DNA from: Bacteroidales bacterium | GTDB taxonomy: Bacteria; Bacteroidota; Bacteroidia; Bacteroidales; UBA932 | Assembly (NCBI GenBank): GCA_017561265.1 | Contig: JAFZDJ010000009.1 | Location: 31,335 to 95,334 of the forward strand | Length of the DNA: 64,000 nt | Reading direction: 5' to 3' | Program-made: the position numbers and the translations under genes | Shown: piece after piece, positions 51,741-64,000 of the stretch | Layout of the letters: every line of letters begins with the position of its first letter | Numbering within the stretch: position 1 is the stretch's first letter | Notes under the pieces: model-generated | What the model saw: the letters and a program-made list of their open reading frames with translations, nothing else | Database searches by the model: none | What the model was told of the DNA's origin: nothing

Positions 51741-52544
51741 TTACCAGTTTACTATCTTATCAACTATTTGTTTCTGCTCTGTAGCTGTTCTTCGAAGATA
51801 AATTCTTGTTGTCTCGATGCTTTCATGTCCCATAAGATCTGCGAGTAGGGCAATGTCATTGAAGCGATCCAGGAAGTTTTTTGCAAAACGATGGCGGAAT
51901 GAATGTGGATAAACGACCTTTGTATTAAGACCGTACTTTTCTGCAAAATGCTTCAATTGCATAGCCACGCCACGTGAAGTAATTCGTTCACCAAATCGAT
52001 TTAAAAAGAGGTAGCCAGTCTGCCTATTATCTTCCTGCAGCCATCTGATGGCCTCTTCCATGAGTTTCTTTGGAATATAGATTCTTCTGATCTTCCCTCC
52101 CTTCGTATATAGATCCAGAAATCCAGCATATACATGCTCTACCTTAATCTGCAAGAGTTCACTTACCCTCGCGCCCGTCGCAGTAAGAAACCAAACGACA
52201 AAATACCAGTCGGTGAATCCCTCTTTCTTAAGTTTTGCCTTCAAGAATTTGTAATCTGCATCACTGATTACATTCTCAAGGAAGTTCTTTTGTTGAACCT
52301 TTACAAACTTCATCTTGAGTCTATCTTTCTTGATAAACTCAAGATACTTGTTGATCCCCTGCAGCCGCAAGTTTACTGTTTGAGGTTTGAAATGCTCTAC
52401 AAGAAATCCCTTGTAAGCAAGAAGGTTCTCCTTGTTAAAATCCCCATAGTTTGAGATGAAATGTGATACGGTCCAGACGTATGACTGCACCGTGTTCTTA
52501 GCCAAGTCTGACTTCGCCAAGAACGATTGAAACTTGTTTACCAT
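51741..52544 (-). CDS. Tyrosine recombinase of the hsdS shufflon
   Basis: A 267-residue phage-integrase-family recombinase with a SAM-like N-terminal core-binding domain (about 1-85). Its catalytic residues are Arg126 (TGARVSELL), Lys148, His214-x-x-Arg217 (HSFRHRF), His240 and the nucleophile Tyr249 (TTRIYLRR). It lies between the two silent hsdS cassettes, on the opposite strand. Recombinases at such places invert the DNA between matching sites so that different TRDs are expressed. The lack of an element-scale att site next to it makes element integration a less likely role. Confidence 0.93.
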   Translation of the reverse strand: MVNKFQSFLAKSDLAKNTVQSYVWTVSHFISNYGDFNKENLLAYKGFLVEHFKPQTVNLRLQGINKYLEFIKKDRLKMKFVKVQQKNFLENVISDADYKFLKAKLKKEGFTDWYFVVWFLTATGARVSELLQIKVEHVYAGFLDLYTKGGKIRRIYIPKKLMEEAIRWLQEDNRQTGYLFLNRFGERITSRGVAMQLKHFAEKYGLNTKVVYPHSFRHRFAKNFLDRFNDIALLADLMGHESIETTRIYLRRTATEQKQIVDKIVNW

Positions 52545-52590
52545 AAAACATTTATATTAATGTTAACGGCAACAATATAATTCAAGTAAA

Positions 52591-52625
52591 TCCCATTATG
52601 AGAATGTGCCGTTTGAAGTGCCGGA
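52591..52625 (+). repeat. Inversion site, TRD1 of cassette 2
   Basis: The 35 bp TCCCATTATGAGAATGTGCC plus 15 further bases are a perfect inverted copy of 55010-55044 in the expressed hsdS. Confidence 0.85.
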
Positions 52626-53811
52626 AAGTTGGTGTTGGGCGCATCTTTCTGACGTTTGTAATGTGGCAAGGGGTGGTTCCCCCAGACCTATTAAAGAATA
52701 TCTAACTGACGATAAAAATGGAATCAATTGGATTAAAATCGGAGATGCGGATAAAGATGGTAAATATATCAACTCAACAAAAGAAAAGATATCACCTTCT
52801 GGGGTAAGTAAGTCTCGTATGGTACATAAAGGCGATTTTCTCCTAACCAATTCGATGAGTTTTGGTAGACCATACATCTTAAATATAGATGGATGCATCC
52901 ATGACGGATGGTTGGTTATTTCGCCTATACCTAAAACATATGATCAGGAATTTCTATATTATTTACTCTCCTCTGGTTTTGCATATTCGCAATTTACTGA
53001 AGCTGCAAGTGGAGGAGTTGTCTCAAATCTCAATTCCGATAAGGTGGGTAATAGTCTATTCCCATTACCACCTCAGAGCGAACAAAAAAGAATTGTATCC
53101 GAATTAGAGAAATTATTTAAGGCAATTCGATTGATTGATAACAATAAACTATTGATTCGACATAATATAGAGCAGATTAGGAGTAAAATTTTAGAATTGG
53201 CGATTTCTGGAAAGTTGGTTCTTCAGAATACATCAGATGAACCTGCAATAGAACTGTTAAAGAGAATAAATCCCGCATACAAACCTGCCGATAACCGCCA
53301 TTATGGGAACCTACCTGATTCATGGGAAATATGTCAATTAAAAGACATCTTTGATATCACTATGGGACAATCTCCTGCTGGCAATACAATCAATGGAAAA
53401 TGTGGCACTGAATTCCATCAAGGAAAGATAAATTTTACCGATAAATATCTTTCTGAGTCAGGTCAGTATACTACTACACCATCAAAAACTGCAGCACCTG
53501 AAAGTCTTCTTCTTTGTGTAAGAGCCCCAGTTGGTGTAGTGAACATTACAAAGCGTAAAATTTGTATAGGAAGAGGCTTGTGTTCCCTCCTTCCTAAATA
53601 CGATATTGACTGCCTGTTCTGGCTATATATGTTGTCAACTCTCAAAGATTATTTTGAAGAGAATGCAACAGGATCAACATTTAAGGCTATCTCAGGAGAT
53701 ATAATCAGGAATGCTTGCATACCATTCCCTCCTTTGTCCGAACAAAAGAGGATATTGTCAAAAATTAATGAGTTGTTTTGTGTAGTAGATAAGATTGCAG
53801 CTGAACTATGA
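52606..53811 (+). CDS. Silent hsdS cassette 2 (shufflon)
   Basis: Homology to the expressed HsdS begins at 52588 (S-H-Y-E-N-V-P-F-E-V-P). The frame is open from 52567 but has no ATG there; the GTG at 52606 is only the first possible start. It encodes TRD1 (E-S-W-C-W-A-H-L), the spacer, TRD2 opening with LPDSWEICQL, and a complete C-terminal coiled segment. The conserved N-terminus is missing. It converges on the expressed hsdS, with which its 3' end overlaps by 6 bp. Inversion at 52591-52625 or 53284-53310 would exchange its TRDs. Confidence 0.85.
   Translation: MPFEVPESWCWAHLSDVCNVARGGSPRPIKEYLTDDKNGINWIKIGDADKDGKYINSTKEKISPSGVSKSRMVHKGDFLLTNSMSFGRPYILNIDGCIHDGWLVISPIPKTYDQEFLYYLLSSGFAYSQFTEAASGGVVSNLNSDKVGNSLFPLPPQSEQKRIVSELEKLFKAIRLIDNNKLLIRHNIEQIRSKILELAISGKLVLQNTSDEPAIELLKRINPAYKPADNRHYGNLPDSWEICQLKDIFDITMGQSPAGNTINGKCGTEFHQGKINFTDKYLSESGQYTTTPSKTAAPESLLLCVRAPVGVVNITKRKICIGRGLCSLLPKYDIDCLFWLYMLSTLKDYFEENATGSTFKAISGDIIRNACIPFPPLSEQKRILSKINELFCVVDKIAAEL
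53284..53310 (+). repeat. Inversion site, TRD2 of cassette 2
   Basis: CCTGCCGATAACCGCCATTA and the next 7 bases match the inverse of 54337-54363 at 26 of 27 positions. Confidence 0.83.
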
Positions 53812-55223
53812 TTCCGCTGTGATCTTATTCATCTTTGCTATTAAATTATCTAATGCCTCTACAATTCTATACTGTTCTTTTAAAGGTGGGACTGGTATGG
53901 GAAGATTATGAAGATCTCTTGATGATAAACCCTGTATTGCGACTCCTTTGCCACCAATATAATTCTTCTGTTTATATAGCATTAACACATAAAAGAAATA
54001 TCTTACGCAGATATTGCCTTGCCCTCTCAACCTGTGTATGTGGTTTTGGATCCGAATGTCATAGTTGTAATTCCATATTGCAGAACGACCGACATCACCT
54101 CCTTCGCAAATCAATAAATCCCCTTTAGTAACTGTACATTTTTCAAGATCTTTTTCTGTGAAAAGCATCTGCTTAACAGTAGATAAATCGAATCTATCCC
54201 AGTACAAGTTGGATGTTGTAATATAATCCATCATAATACCAGAATGATTAGACGAATTTAAGGCTTTACCGGTATTGTGCTTAAACACATCTCCAACAGT
54301 AGCCCAACACCAAGGTTCAGGTATGCTTAATTCGATGTTCCCATAATGGCGGTTATCAGCAGGAGTAAACGATGGATTTATCTTTCTAAGAAGTTCTATA
54401 GCAGGCTCGTCATCTTGATCCTGTGGAATGAGTTTCCCCGATAATGCCATATCAAGAATCCGTTCCTTGCAAAGCTTTAAAGATTGCTCTAATCTACCCT
54501 GATTCAAATCAATTGTTTCAATAAATGCAATTAGACGTTCAATCTCATCAGCAATTCTATTCTGTTCTGCAATAGGAGGAACCGGTATCAGCGTACTTAT
54601 AATCTTTTCTTTTGATATATTAGGTTGGGCTCCACCTCCTCCCATCTTTACAAACTCTTCCTTATATGAAAGGAGGAAATAGAATAAATATTTTTGAGTT
54701 ACAGCTTTATAATCCACACATGCACAGCAAGCCTGATTCGTTGTGGCCGGAAAAGTTAGAACACCTATTTTACCTATCGTAGCACCATACATGGCAATTA
54801 GTACACTGCCAGTTGGGTTCAATTTAACAGAGGTTTCTTCAAGTGCCTTATCTGTGATAGTTTCTGGTATTTCAAAGATATATCCATCAGTTAAATCACC
54901 TGTTTTAAGCCAAGGAATATTGCCACCATAATAATCTTTCCTCATTCTACTTGGCGTCACTCCGGCTTGCCAATTACCAATCTCACCCAACGTCGTCCAG
55001 CACCATCCATCCGGCACTTCAAACGGCACATTCTCATAATGGGATGTATCCGAAGCTACAGACTTCTTGCTGCGCTTGATTTTTCCTTCCTTTATGAGCT
55101 GTTCTTTCTCTGCACGGATTCGTTCAAGCAATACGGATGCGGGCTCGTCATTCGGATCCTGCGGAACGAGTTTTCCTCGGATTGCGAGGTCAAGTATTTT
55201 TTGACGAAGTTTCTTTGTATCCA

Positions 55224-55224
<1 letters not shown>
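53806..55224 (-). CDS. hsdS: Expressed type I specificity subunit HsdS of the shufflon
   Basis: A 472-residue HsdS with an intact N-terminus (M-D-T-K-K-L-R-Q-K-I-L-D-L-A-I) that the two silent cassettes lack. TRD1 opens with VPDGWCWTTLGEIGNW (about residues 74-89); the central spacer has ERILDMALSGKLIPQD, similar to the N-terminus, then ADNRHYGN; TRD2 opens with IPEPWCWATVGD. A C-terminal helical stretch completes it. Its start overlaps the hsdM stop by 1 bp, so it is translated from the hsdRM message. Sites at 55010-55054 and 54337-54363 allow replacement of TRD1 and TRD2 separately. Confidence 0.93.
54337..54363 (-). repeat. Inversion site, TRD2 of the expressed hsdS
   Basis: Inverted counterpart of the central sites at 53284 and 51094; on the reverse strand it contains GATAACCGCCATTATGGGAA. 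Confidence 0.83.
55010..55054 (-). repeat. Inversion site, TRD1 of the expressed hsdS
   Basis: The 24-bp part 55031-55054 matches cassette 1 exactly and the 35-bp part 55010-55044 matches cassette 2 exactly; the 14-bp overlap 55031-55044 is common to all three. Confidence 0.85.
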
Positions 55225-59377
<4,153 letters not shown>

Positions 59378-59511
59378 ACGATAAGTTCTTATAATTTTAC
59401 ATTATCGGAAGTTGCATAGGTACAGCGACATCTGCGCTCTATGCTACTCAAATAAATGCTTAACTGATATTGTGGTATTCTTGCTAATCTACAAAAATAC
59501 GTATTTTTCTT

Positions 59512-59931
59512 TTACCTGAACACCTTTTTCCACCAAGGCTTTCTTATCTCTAGGATGATTGCCATCAATTCACGATCTCGTATCCATATTTCGTTCTGTT
59601 CTTTAATAATCGCATCAAGCAATGTCCTTGCTTTCCGCTGCTCTGAAACAATGTCTTTCAGCACATTCTTCTGTTCGGTCAATACCATACACGCCTCAAT
59701 GGACTTTATCAATGCGCCATAGATACAGGTGTCGCGGGAGTACTCTCGGGAATGTCCTGGGTTTAGGATTGGATCGGCAATTTCCATCGGCTCTTTCAAC
59801 CGTTCTTCTATCTTCCGTAGTCTAGTTGAAATTGCTCCGACTTCCTTCACGAGATCGTCTATAGTGGAAAGATGTTCATAAATGCCTTCGAGGGCTTGGA
59901 GTTCTGTGAGTGAGTTATTTTGCTTTGCCAT
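59512..59931 (-). CDS. Small helical protein of a mobilisable element
   Basis: A 139-residue, mostly helical, charged protein with likely coiled coils (ISTRLRKIEERLKEPM and VSEQRKARTLLDAI). A short basic/aromatic C-terminus ends W-W-K-K-V-F-R. There is no recognised domain. It lies 37 bp behind the truncated relaxase on the same strand; small genes in this position in Bacteroidales mobilisable elements are often mobilisation accessory genes. That assignment is from context only. Confidence 0.55.
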   Translation of the reverse strand: MAKQNNSLTELQALEGIYEHLSTIDDLVKEVGAISTRLRKIEERLKEPMEIADPILNPGHSREYSRDTCIYGALIKSIEACMVLTEQKNVLKDIVSEQRKARTLLDAIIKEQNEIWIRDRELMAIILEIRKPWWKKVFR

Positions 59932-59968
59932 AATTGTCTGGGATTTATATGTTTCTAATCTTATAATT

Positions 59969-60625
59969 CTATAGTCTTGGGCCTCGTTTCTTATTTGGTG
60001 TGAGGTCTTGTTCCTCGGACTTCTTTTCCTGACCGGAGGCTATGAGCCCAATGACGAGGTCGGCTGCGAACATTGAGAGGTCGGTGGTCAGGGAGTGGGC
60101 CTGGTCGTTTGAATGGGATTCATTGACGGAAGGATCCTGGGCTTGGACGCCAGTGTCTATGTTCACACCACCTGTGAGGACATTGTCGATCTTGGAGAAG
60201 CTGAGGTTTCTGTCCAGGGAGGAGCCTTTGAATGTCGTGCCGTCTCGGATGAATGAGATACCCTGTGGGATGTAGGTGCCGCTTCTGAACTTGATTTCTA
60301 CCTTGACGCCATAAGCCTTCAGGCTGTTGGAGAAGTCTTTCCAGCTGTGTGAATCCTTCAGGACGGACTTGATATCATTGGCCATTTCGTACCTGGTCCG
60401 TTCATTGGGGCGGAGTCGCTCTGTCCTCGTCTGGGATTTGCCTTCACCAAAGGTCAGACCGCATTTCTGCTTCAGCTCCTTGCAGACGCGGACATTCCGT
60501 TTCAGCCAGTTATTGTCGGAGATGCGTTTGCCGTTATTGTCCACACGGTTGAAGATGAGGTGGCAATGGGGATTGGGAGTGTTGTGGTGACGGACTATGA
60601 CATATTGGGTAATTTTGTAGAACAA
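59969..60625 (-). pseudogene. 5'-truncated relaxase (MobB/MobA-type)
   Basis: The frame begins in the middle of the relaxase domain: T-Q-Y-V-I-V-R-H-H-N, then P-N-P-H-C-H-L-I-F-N-R-V-D, the histidine motif that binds metal for nicking at oriT. Everything before it, including the Tyr that attacks DNA, is missing; the only start is a TTG. A basic-rich middle and polar C-terminus (R-G-P-R-L) remain. The break lies near 60612, where the hipBA module begins. Mobilisation through this relaxase is not possible. Confidence 0.75.
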
Positions 60626-60671
60626 AAACTAGCTCAACCTATCATAAAATTAAGAAATATTACTACATTTG

Positions 60672-60687
60672 CATATTATATGATATG
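60672..60687 (+). promoter_or_regulatory. Probable operator of hipBA
   Basis: CATATTATATGATATG is a 16-bp near-perfect palindrome (14 of 16 positions) 14 bp before the hipB start and just behind TACATTTG at 60664-60671, a -7-like box. A HipB dimer bound here would block transcription. Confidence 0.5.
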
Positions 60688-60700
60688 TTAAGCATTCATT

Positions 60701-61018
60701 ATGGGCAAAAGTACTATGGCAACACGTCTTCCGAGAAGATTGGAAGAAAATATGAAGATTGTAGGTGAGCAAATCAAGCTTGCCAGACTCAGACGTAACC
60801 TCAGCAGAGCGCAGGTTGCTGAACGCGCTATGTGTTCTGAACTGACCGAAGCTCGAGTTGAGAAAGGAAGTCCGACTGTAGCTATCGGCATATATCTTCG
60901 TGTCTTGTATGCCTTACAACTTGAAGACGACATATTATTCATTGCTAAGGAAGATAAGCTTGGCAAGGAACTCCAGGATATAGCCATGATTAACCGCGAA
61001 CGAGCATCTAAGAAGTAG
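60701..61018 (+). CDS. hipB: HipB-type antitoxin
   Basis: A 105-residue Xre-family HTH protein: GEQIKLARLRRNLSRAQVAE (about 22-41) is the helix-turn-helix region, and the C-terminal segment is charged (A-M-I-N-R-E-R-A-S-K-K). HipB binds the kinase HipA and represses the operon. Either ATG at 60701 or 60716 could be used. hipA follows within 5 bp. Confidence 0.88.
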   Translation: MGKSTMATRLPRRLEENMKIVGEQIKLARLRRNLSRAQVAERAMCSELTEARVEKGSPTVAIGIYLRVLYALQLEDDILFIAKEDKLGKELQDIAMINRERASKK

Positions 61019-61023
61019 TGTAT

Positions 61024-62274
61024 ATGGACAAATTATATGTATATGCAGATTTCAATTGGCTGGAGAAGCCGATGCTAGTCGGAGAACTCGGATACGAAAG
61101 TATCAGGGGTTCTCAGAGTTATTCCTTCAAATACTCTCCGGAGTGGCTTAACCGTCATGCTAGTATAATTCTGAGTGAAGACATACGAAACTATCCAGGC
61201 GTTCAGTATACACAGCCTGGTAAAGAAATCTTCGGATGCTTTTCGGACTCACTTCCTGACAGATGGGGAACAACTCTCCTGAAAAGACGAGAACAGACTT
61301 TGGCAAAAGAAGAAGGAAGACCAGTACGAAACCTCACATCATTCGACATGATTATGGGAATCGAAGATGAATCCCGAATGGGAGGGTTCAGATTTTCGAA
61401 ATCTCCCGATGGCCAGTTCATAAACACCTCGGATAGGCTTTCTGTTCCACCAATCATCAGTCTGCGAGAGCTGATTGCTGCCAGTCATGCAATTGAAGAA
61501 GCAGAAGAAAAGGGCCTCCTAGTGGACCAGAAATGGATATACCAACTCCATAAACCAGGAACATCACTTGGTGGAGCCAGACCTAAGGCTAATGTCATTG
61601 ACGAGGACGGACTCATGAAAATGGCAAAGTTCCCTTCTCGTAATGACACCTTCGATGTGGAGCTTTGGGAGCATATTGCCCACGTTTTGGCCAAGAAGGC
61701 ACAAATCAATGTTGCTGAAACTCGAGTTGTCAAAGTAGGATCTCAATATCATACTCTCCTATCAAACAGATTCGACAGGACCAGTGACGGTAGACGCATT
61801 CATTACGCATCGGCTCTGACTATGCTTGGTCTTAAAGATGGCACTGGCTCTGAGGATGGTTACGGATACCTTGATATCGTTGACTTCATAATCCGCAACT
61901 GCACAGATGTCGAGAAGAATGTAAGAGAGTTATATCGCCGTGTCGCATTCAACATCTGTATCGGAAACTCAGATGATCATTTCCGTAATCATGGTTTCCT
62001 GCTTACTGCGAAAGGATGGACTTTGGCTCCAGCATTTGACTTGAACCCTACAATCAACAGGTATCAGGGAATCATGATTTCCAGGGACACCAACGAATCA
62101 GATCTTGATGCCCTATTAAAAGCTACAGAGGATTATTTCATCCCGAAAACTGAAGCCGAGGAAATCATCAAGAGCGTCAAGGATGCACTTAAAGATTGGC
62201 CGAAAGTAGCCAAAAGACTGGGCGCTCAAGAAAGAGACATCAATCTCTTTAGTCAAAGATTCATTACCGAATAA
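61024..62274 (+). CDS. hipA: HipA-type serine/threonine kinase toxin
   Basis: A 416-residue kinase of the HipA family; in E. coli HipA phosphorylates glutamyl-tRNA synthetase and induces dormancy. Seen are the N-terminal couple domain (F-S-D-S-L-P-D-R-W-G), TSLGGARPKA (nucleotide-binding loop), LSNRFDR, and NICIGNSDDHFRNHGFLL with catalytic Asp, then APAFDLNP with the metal-binding Asp. All key residues are present. I prefer the ATG at 61024 to the GTG at 61018. It is the second gene of hipBA. Confidence 0.9.
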   Translation: MDKLYVYADFNWLEKPMLVGELGYESIRGSQSYSFKYSPEWLNRHASIILSEDIRNYPGVQYTQPGKEIFGCFSDSLPDRWGTTLLKRREQTLAKEEGRPVRNLTSFDMIMGIEDESRMGGFRFSKSPDGQFINTSDRLSVPPIISLRELIAASHAIEEAEEKGLLVDQKWIYQLHKPGTSLGGARPKANVIDEDGLMKMAKFPSRNDTFDVELWEHIAHVLAKKAQINVAETRVVKVGSQYHTLLSNRFDRTSDGRRIHYASALTMLGLKDGTGSEDGYGYLDIVDFIIRNCTDVEKNVRELYRRVAFNICIGNSDDHFRNHGFLLTAKGWTLAPAFDLNPTINRYQGIMISRDTNESDLDALLKATEDYFIPKTEAEEIIKSVKDALKDWPKVAKRLGAQERDINLFSQRFITE

Positions 62275-62377
62275 CGACTCTTTCCATTTTGGAAACTGTC
62301 AGTAAACAGCAAAAGTGTTATGTGCACATTTTACACATACCACTTTGCGTTACATTGATCTATGATTCATATTCCAG

Positions 62378-62644
62378 GTGAATTTCGATAAAAGGATATT
62401 ACATTTCAGTAGTTGCAAGACACTTAGTGGATATTATTCATATCTTGAATTATTCAAGAGTTATTCAGGTGCTCTTATGGTTTCCGGATATATAAAAAGC
62501 GTTAATTGCGAACAGAGCGCTATACACGATATTGCTTATTTAAGTCAACTCCTTCAAAATTATCAGTACCCACCTAATGCTCTTAATTATATATCTCAGT
62601 ATTATGGAGAATTAGGCAATACCCTTGGCTTCAGAGTAATATAA
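62378..62644 (+). pseudogene. Fragment of a CHAT/caspase-like or DUF6642-type protein
   Basis: An 88-codon frame from a GTG encodes I-L-H-F-S-S-C-K-T-L-S-G, then A-L-M-V-S-G-Y, a pattern seen near the C-terminus of a larger protein family with a Cys in a beta-strand, which I recall as DUF6642 or a relative of CHAT proteases. There is no signal, no ATG and a stop codon in frame directly upstream. I call it a fragment with low certainty. Confidence 0.4.
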
Positions 62645-62647
62645 TTT

Positions 62648-62691
62648 CGGAAAGGCCCAAGAACCTATGGATTCTTGAGCCTTTCCCTTTT
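62648..62691 (+). terminator. Hairpin terminator
   Basis: GGAAAGGC (62649-62656) and CAAGAA pair with TTCTTG and GCCTTTCC, then CTTTT. It ends the rightward fragment transcript and may also serve the leftward HTH gene. Confidence 0.75.
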
Positions 62692-62713
62692 CATCTCTTT
62701 GCTGAAAGAAGCA

Positions 62714-62959
62714 TCAACGGTTCAGGAGCCGCTGGATGTCGGTACGACGGTAGAACACCCTCCGGCCGAGCTTGACGGGGACGAGATAGCACGAACGAGC
62801 CCAATGCCATAGGGTCGCATCACACACACCCAGAAGATCGATTGCCTCCTTCTTGGGGATGTATTCGACATCGCTCTGCCGCTCGATTTCCGCTCTTGCC
62901 TTTGCTGCCGCCCTTTCAACGAGGGCATCCGCGAATTCCAGCAAGTCCTTGCTTGTCAC
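62714..62959 (-). CDS. Excisionase-like helix-turn-helix protein
   Basis: An 81-residue protein with a MerR/Xis-like winged helix: Y-I-P-K-K-E-A-I-D-L-L-G-V-C-D-A-T-L-W-H-W, then P-V-K-L-G-R-R-V-F-Y-R-R-T-D-I. Such proteins direct excision or regulate mobile-element genes in Bacteroidales. The N-terminal helix is rich in Ala and Glu. It is on the same strand as the relaxase remnant, and repeats lie upstream at 63086-63150. Confidence 0.8.
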   Translation of the reverse strand: MTSKDLLEFADALVERAAAKARAEIERQSDVEYIPKKEAIDLLGVCDATLWHWARSCYLVPVKLGRRVFYRRTDIQRLLNR

Positions 62960-63085
62960 TTCGATTTTGAGGCTTGTACCTTTAAATTCAACGCCTCGAC
63001 GATCTTATGATAAAAAGAACGCCGCCACCCGGACGAGTGACAGCGTAAAGTTCTGTATTATTTATCTGATTGGCAAATTTTACAG

Positions 63086-63150
63086 TTCTACCCTACCTTT
63101 TTCCATTTCTACCCTACTTTATACCCTACCACATTCGATTTCTACCCTAC
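63086..63150. repeat. Iteron-like TCTACCCTAC repeats
   Basis: TACCCTAC occurs four times, starting at 63089, 63110, 63122 and 63143. Three copies follow TTC or TTTC. Spacings are 21, 12 and 21 bp, so two pairs each two helical turns apart are placed symmetrically. I see no gene between 62960 and 63163. Confidence 0.6.
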
Positions 63151-63163
63151 TTCTACCGAACTA

Positions 63164-64000
63164 CTACTGCTCGTCCTCATCAAAATCAATCTTAGCTTGC
63201 TGGGATTCGAGATACTGTTTCATATTGAGTGAACTTACGACTTTCTTTCCTGTCTGCTCTTCGAAGGCTTCCTTCGCCACTCTTGCAACCGATCCACCTC
63301 TCGCTGCAACATGTGCGTGTTCGCTCATTGTCTGAGGGTGTTCTTCCTTTGTTATGTTTGTAGTGGTAAGTTCCGCAAGCATATTCATCACAAGTTCCTC
63401 ATTGGTCATATTATCACGCAGATTCTCCTGACGAAGCCCTTTCAGATGCTTATACTCTCTTGCGGTCAGTCCAGCCCAAGCCTGATAGATGATGTCAGTA
63501 AGAGTGGCATAGCCCACCCCTTCCTCTACGTTATGAGCCTTCCACTGGTCCGTGAGATCCTTGCGGATTTCAATGCTCTTGAGTCGCTGATTGATCCAGT
63601 TGTCTGAATATCCCAGACGCTTGTAGTCCATCAAGGACTGCTGGATTCCGAGTTCAGGATCCTGCATCTGCTGAATTCTTTCTGCTCCTACCTGTGCCAG
63701 CCAGCGTTTGAAAGGTTCGGCCTTTGGAGATGGGATTGATTGAATCAGGCGCAACATCTGTTCCAGATCAGCGACATCAGAATAACGCAATTTGCCGTCT
63801 GCTGCCCTCAATTTCAACTGGTGACAATTTGTCACCGTTTCATTTCCCTCTGCCAACAACCTCTGCTTAAGCTTGTTCCAGTATTTTCGTGCAGTAAGAT
63901 AATCCTTACTTTCTGTAAGAATCTGTACTATATCAACAATGCTGAAATACCACTTTTCCTGCACCTCATCCCAGATCGTTCTGATCTGCTTTTCTTCAAA
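63164..64000 (-). CDS. Bro-N domain protein (5' end beyond window)
   Basis: The reverse frame is open to the right edge, where it reads F-E-E-K-Q-I-R-T-I-W-D-E-V before the first visible internal start, so the true start is outside. The N-terminal part is a Bro-N domain (KWYFSIVDIVQIL, then QLKLRAADGKLRYSDVADL), closely resembling the N-terminus of the Fic protein in island 1. The C-terminal about 130 residues are helical, with no named domain. Bro-N proteins are phage antirepressor-like regulators; this one has no Fic core. Confidence 0.8.
   Translation of the reverse strand, partial: FEEKQIRTIWDEVQEKWYFSIVDIVQILTESKDYLTARKYWNKLKQRLLAEGNETVTNCHQLKLRAADGKLRYSDVADLEQMLRLIQSIPSPKAEPFKRWLAQVGAERIQQMQDPELGIQQSLMDYKRLGYSDNWINQRLKSIEIRKDLTDQWKAHNVEEGVGYATLTDIIYQAWAGLTAREYKHLKGLRQENLRDNMTNEELVMNMLAELTTTNITKEEHPQTMSEHAHVAARGGSVARVAKEAFEEQTGKKVVSSLNMKQYLESQQAKIDFDEDEQ

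Noticed and set aside
51741..52544. Tyrosine recombinase as the integrase of island 2
   Set aside because: It lies between the silent hsdS cassettes rather than at the tRNA end, and matching inverted sites around it point to the shufflon.

Overview
The window is a chromosomal segment of a member of the Bacteroidales (phylum Bacteroidota). The evidence is the promoter pattern TTTG-19 nt-TAnnTTTG in front of the tRNA genes and a thioesterase gene, a glsB/glsA-type glycine-lipid gene pair, a TonB-dependent receptor with an N-terminal carboxypeptidase-like domain, a LytTR regulator remnant, a DUF4252 protein in an ECF sigma operon, and lipoproteins and signal peptides of the usual Bacteroidota style. 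I cannot name the genus.

Layout. 1-3.5 kb is core genome: mutL (cut by the left edge), a small membrane protein, ispF, a lipoprotein-type peptide deformylase, and tRNA-Gln and tRNA-Met. 3.5-16.5 kb is an AT-rich island lying directly behind tRNA-Met. It holds a same-strand cluster: KAP-type ATPase, hsdR, hsdS, a PrrC anticodon nuclease, hsdM, an unknown protein, a GIY-YIG/DUF4357 protein, a membrane-anchored protein and a Bro-N/Fic protein. It ends in relics (an ATPase fragment and 33-bp tandem repeats). 16.5-47.4 kb is core genome again: two AMP-forming acyl-activating enzymes, a hotdog thioesterase, the glycine-lipid pair, an amino-acid permease, a decayed LytTR regulator, three ion/anion transporters, a flavodiiron protein, a TonB receptor with a His-rich partner, a VWA lipoprotein, a radical-SAM activase, an MscS channel, an ECF sigma/anti-sigma operon with three exported proteins, and a shikimate-pathway cluster (aroB, a fused aroD-aroA, aroC).

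47.4-64 kb is a second AT-rich island directly behind tRNA-Leu. It begins with a YafQ-type toxin-antitoxin pair flanked by 89-bp perfect direct repeats. Two small nuclease or glycosylase genes follow. Next is a type I restriction-modification shufflon: an expressed hsdS, two start-less hsdS cassettes, a tyrosine recombinase, hsdM, and an hsdR with an in-frame TGA at codon 20. Mobilisation remnants (a 5'-truncated relaxase), a hipBA module, a fragment of unknown type, an excisionase-like HTH gene, iteron-like repeats and a second Bro-N protein complete it.

The two islands appear to be tRNA-targeted defence islands. Island 1 carries a restriction system guarded by a tRNA-cleaving nuclease and possibly co-transcribed accessory genes. 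Island 2 carries a system whose DNA specificity can be reshuffled by inversion at shared 12-bp cores, while its restriction subunit looks switched off. The strongest candidates for further work are the prrC-containing cluster with its uncharacterised downstream genes, the shufflon with its nonsense-mutated hsdR, the repeat-flanked toxin-antitoxin cassette, and a dispersed palindromic repeat captured in frame inside aroA.
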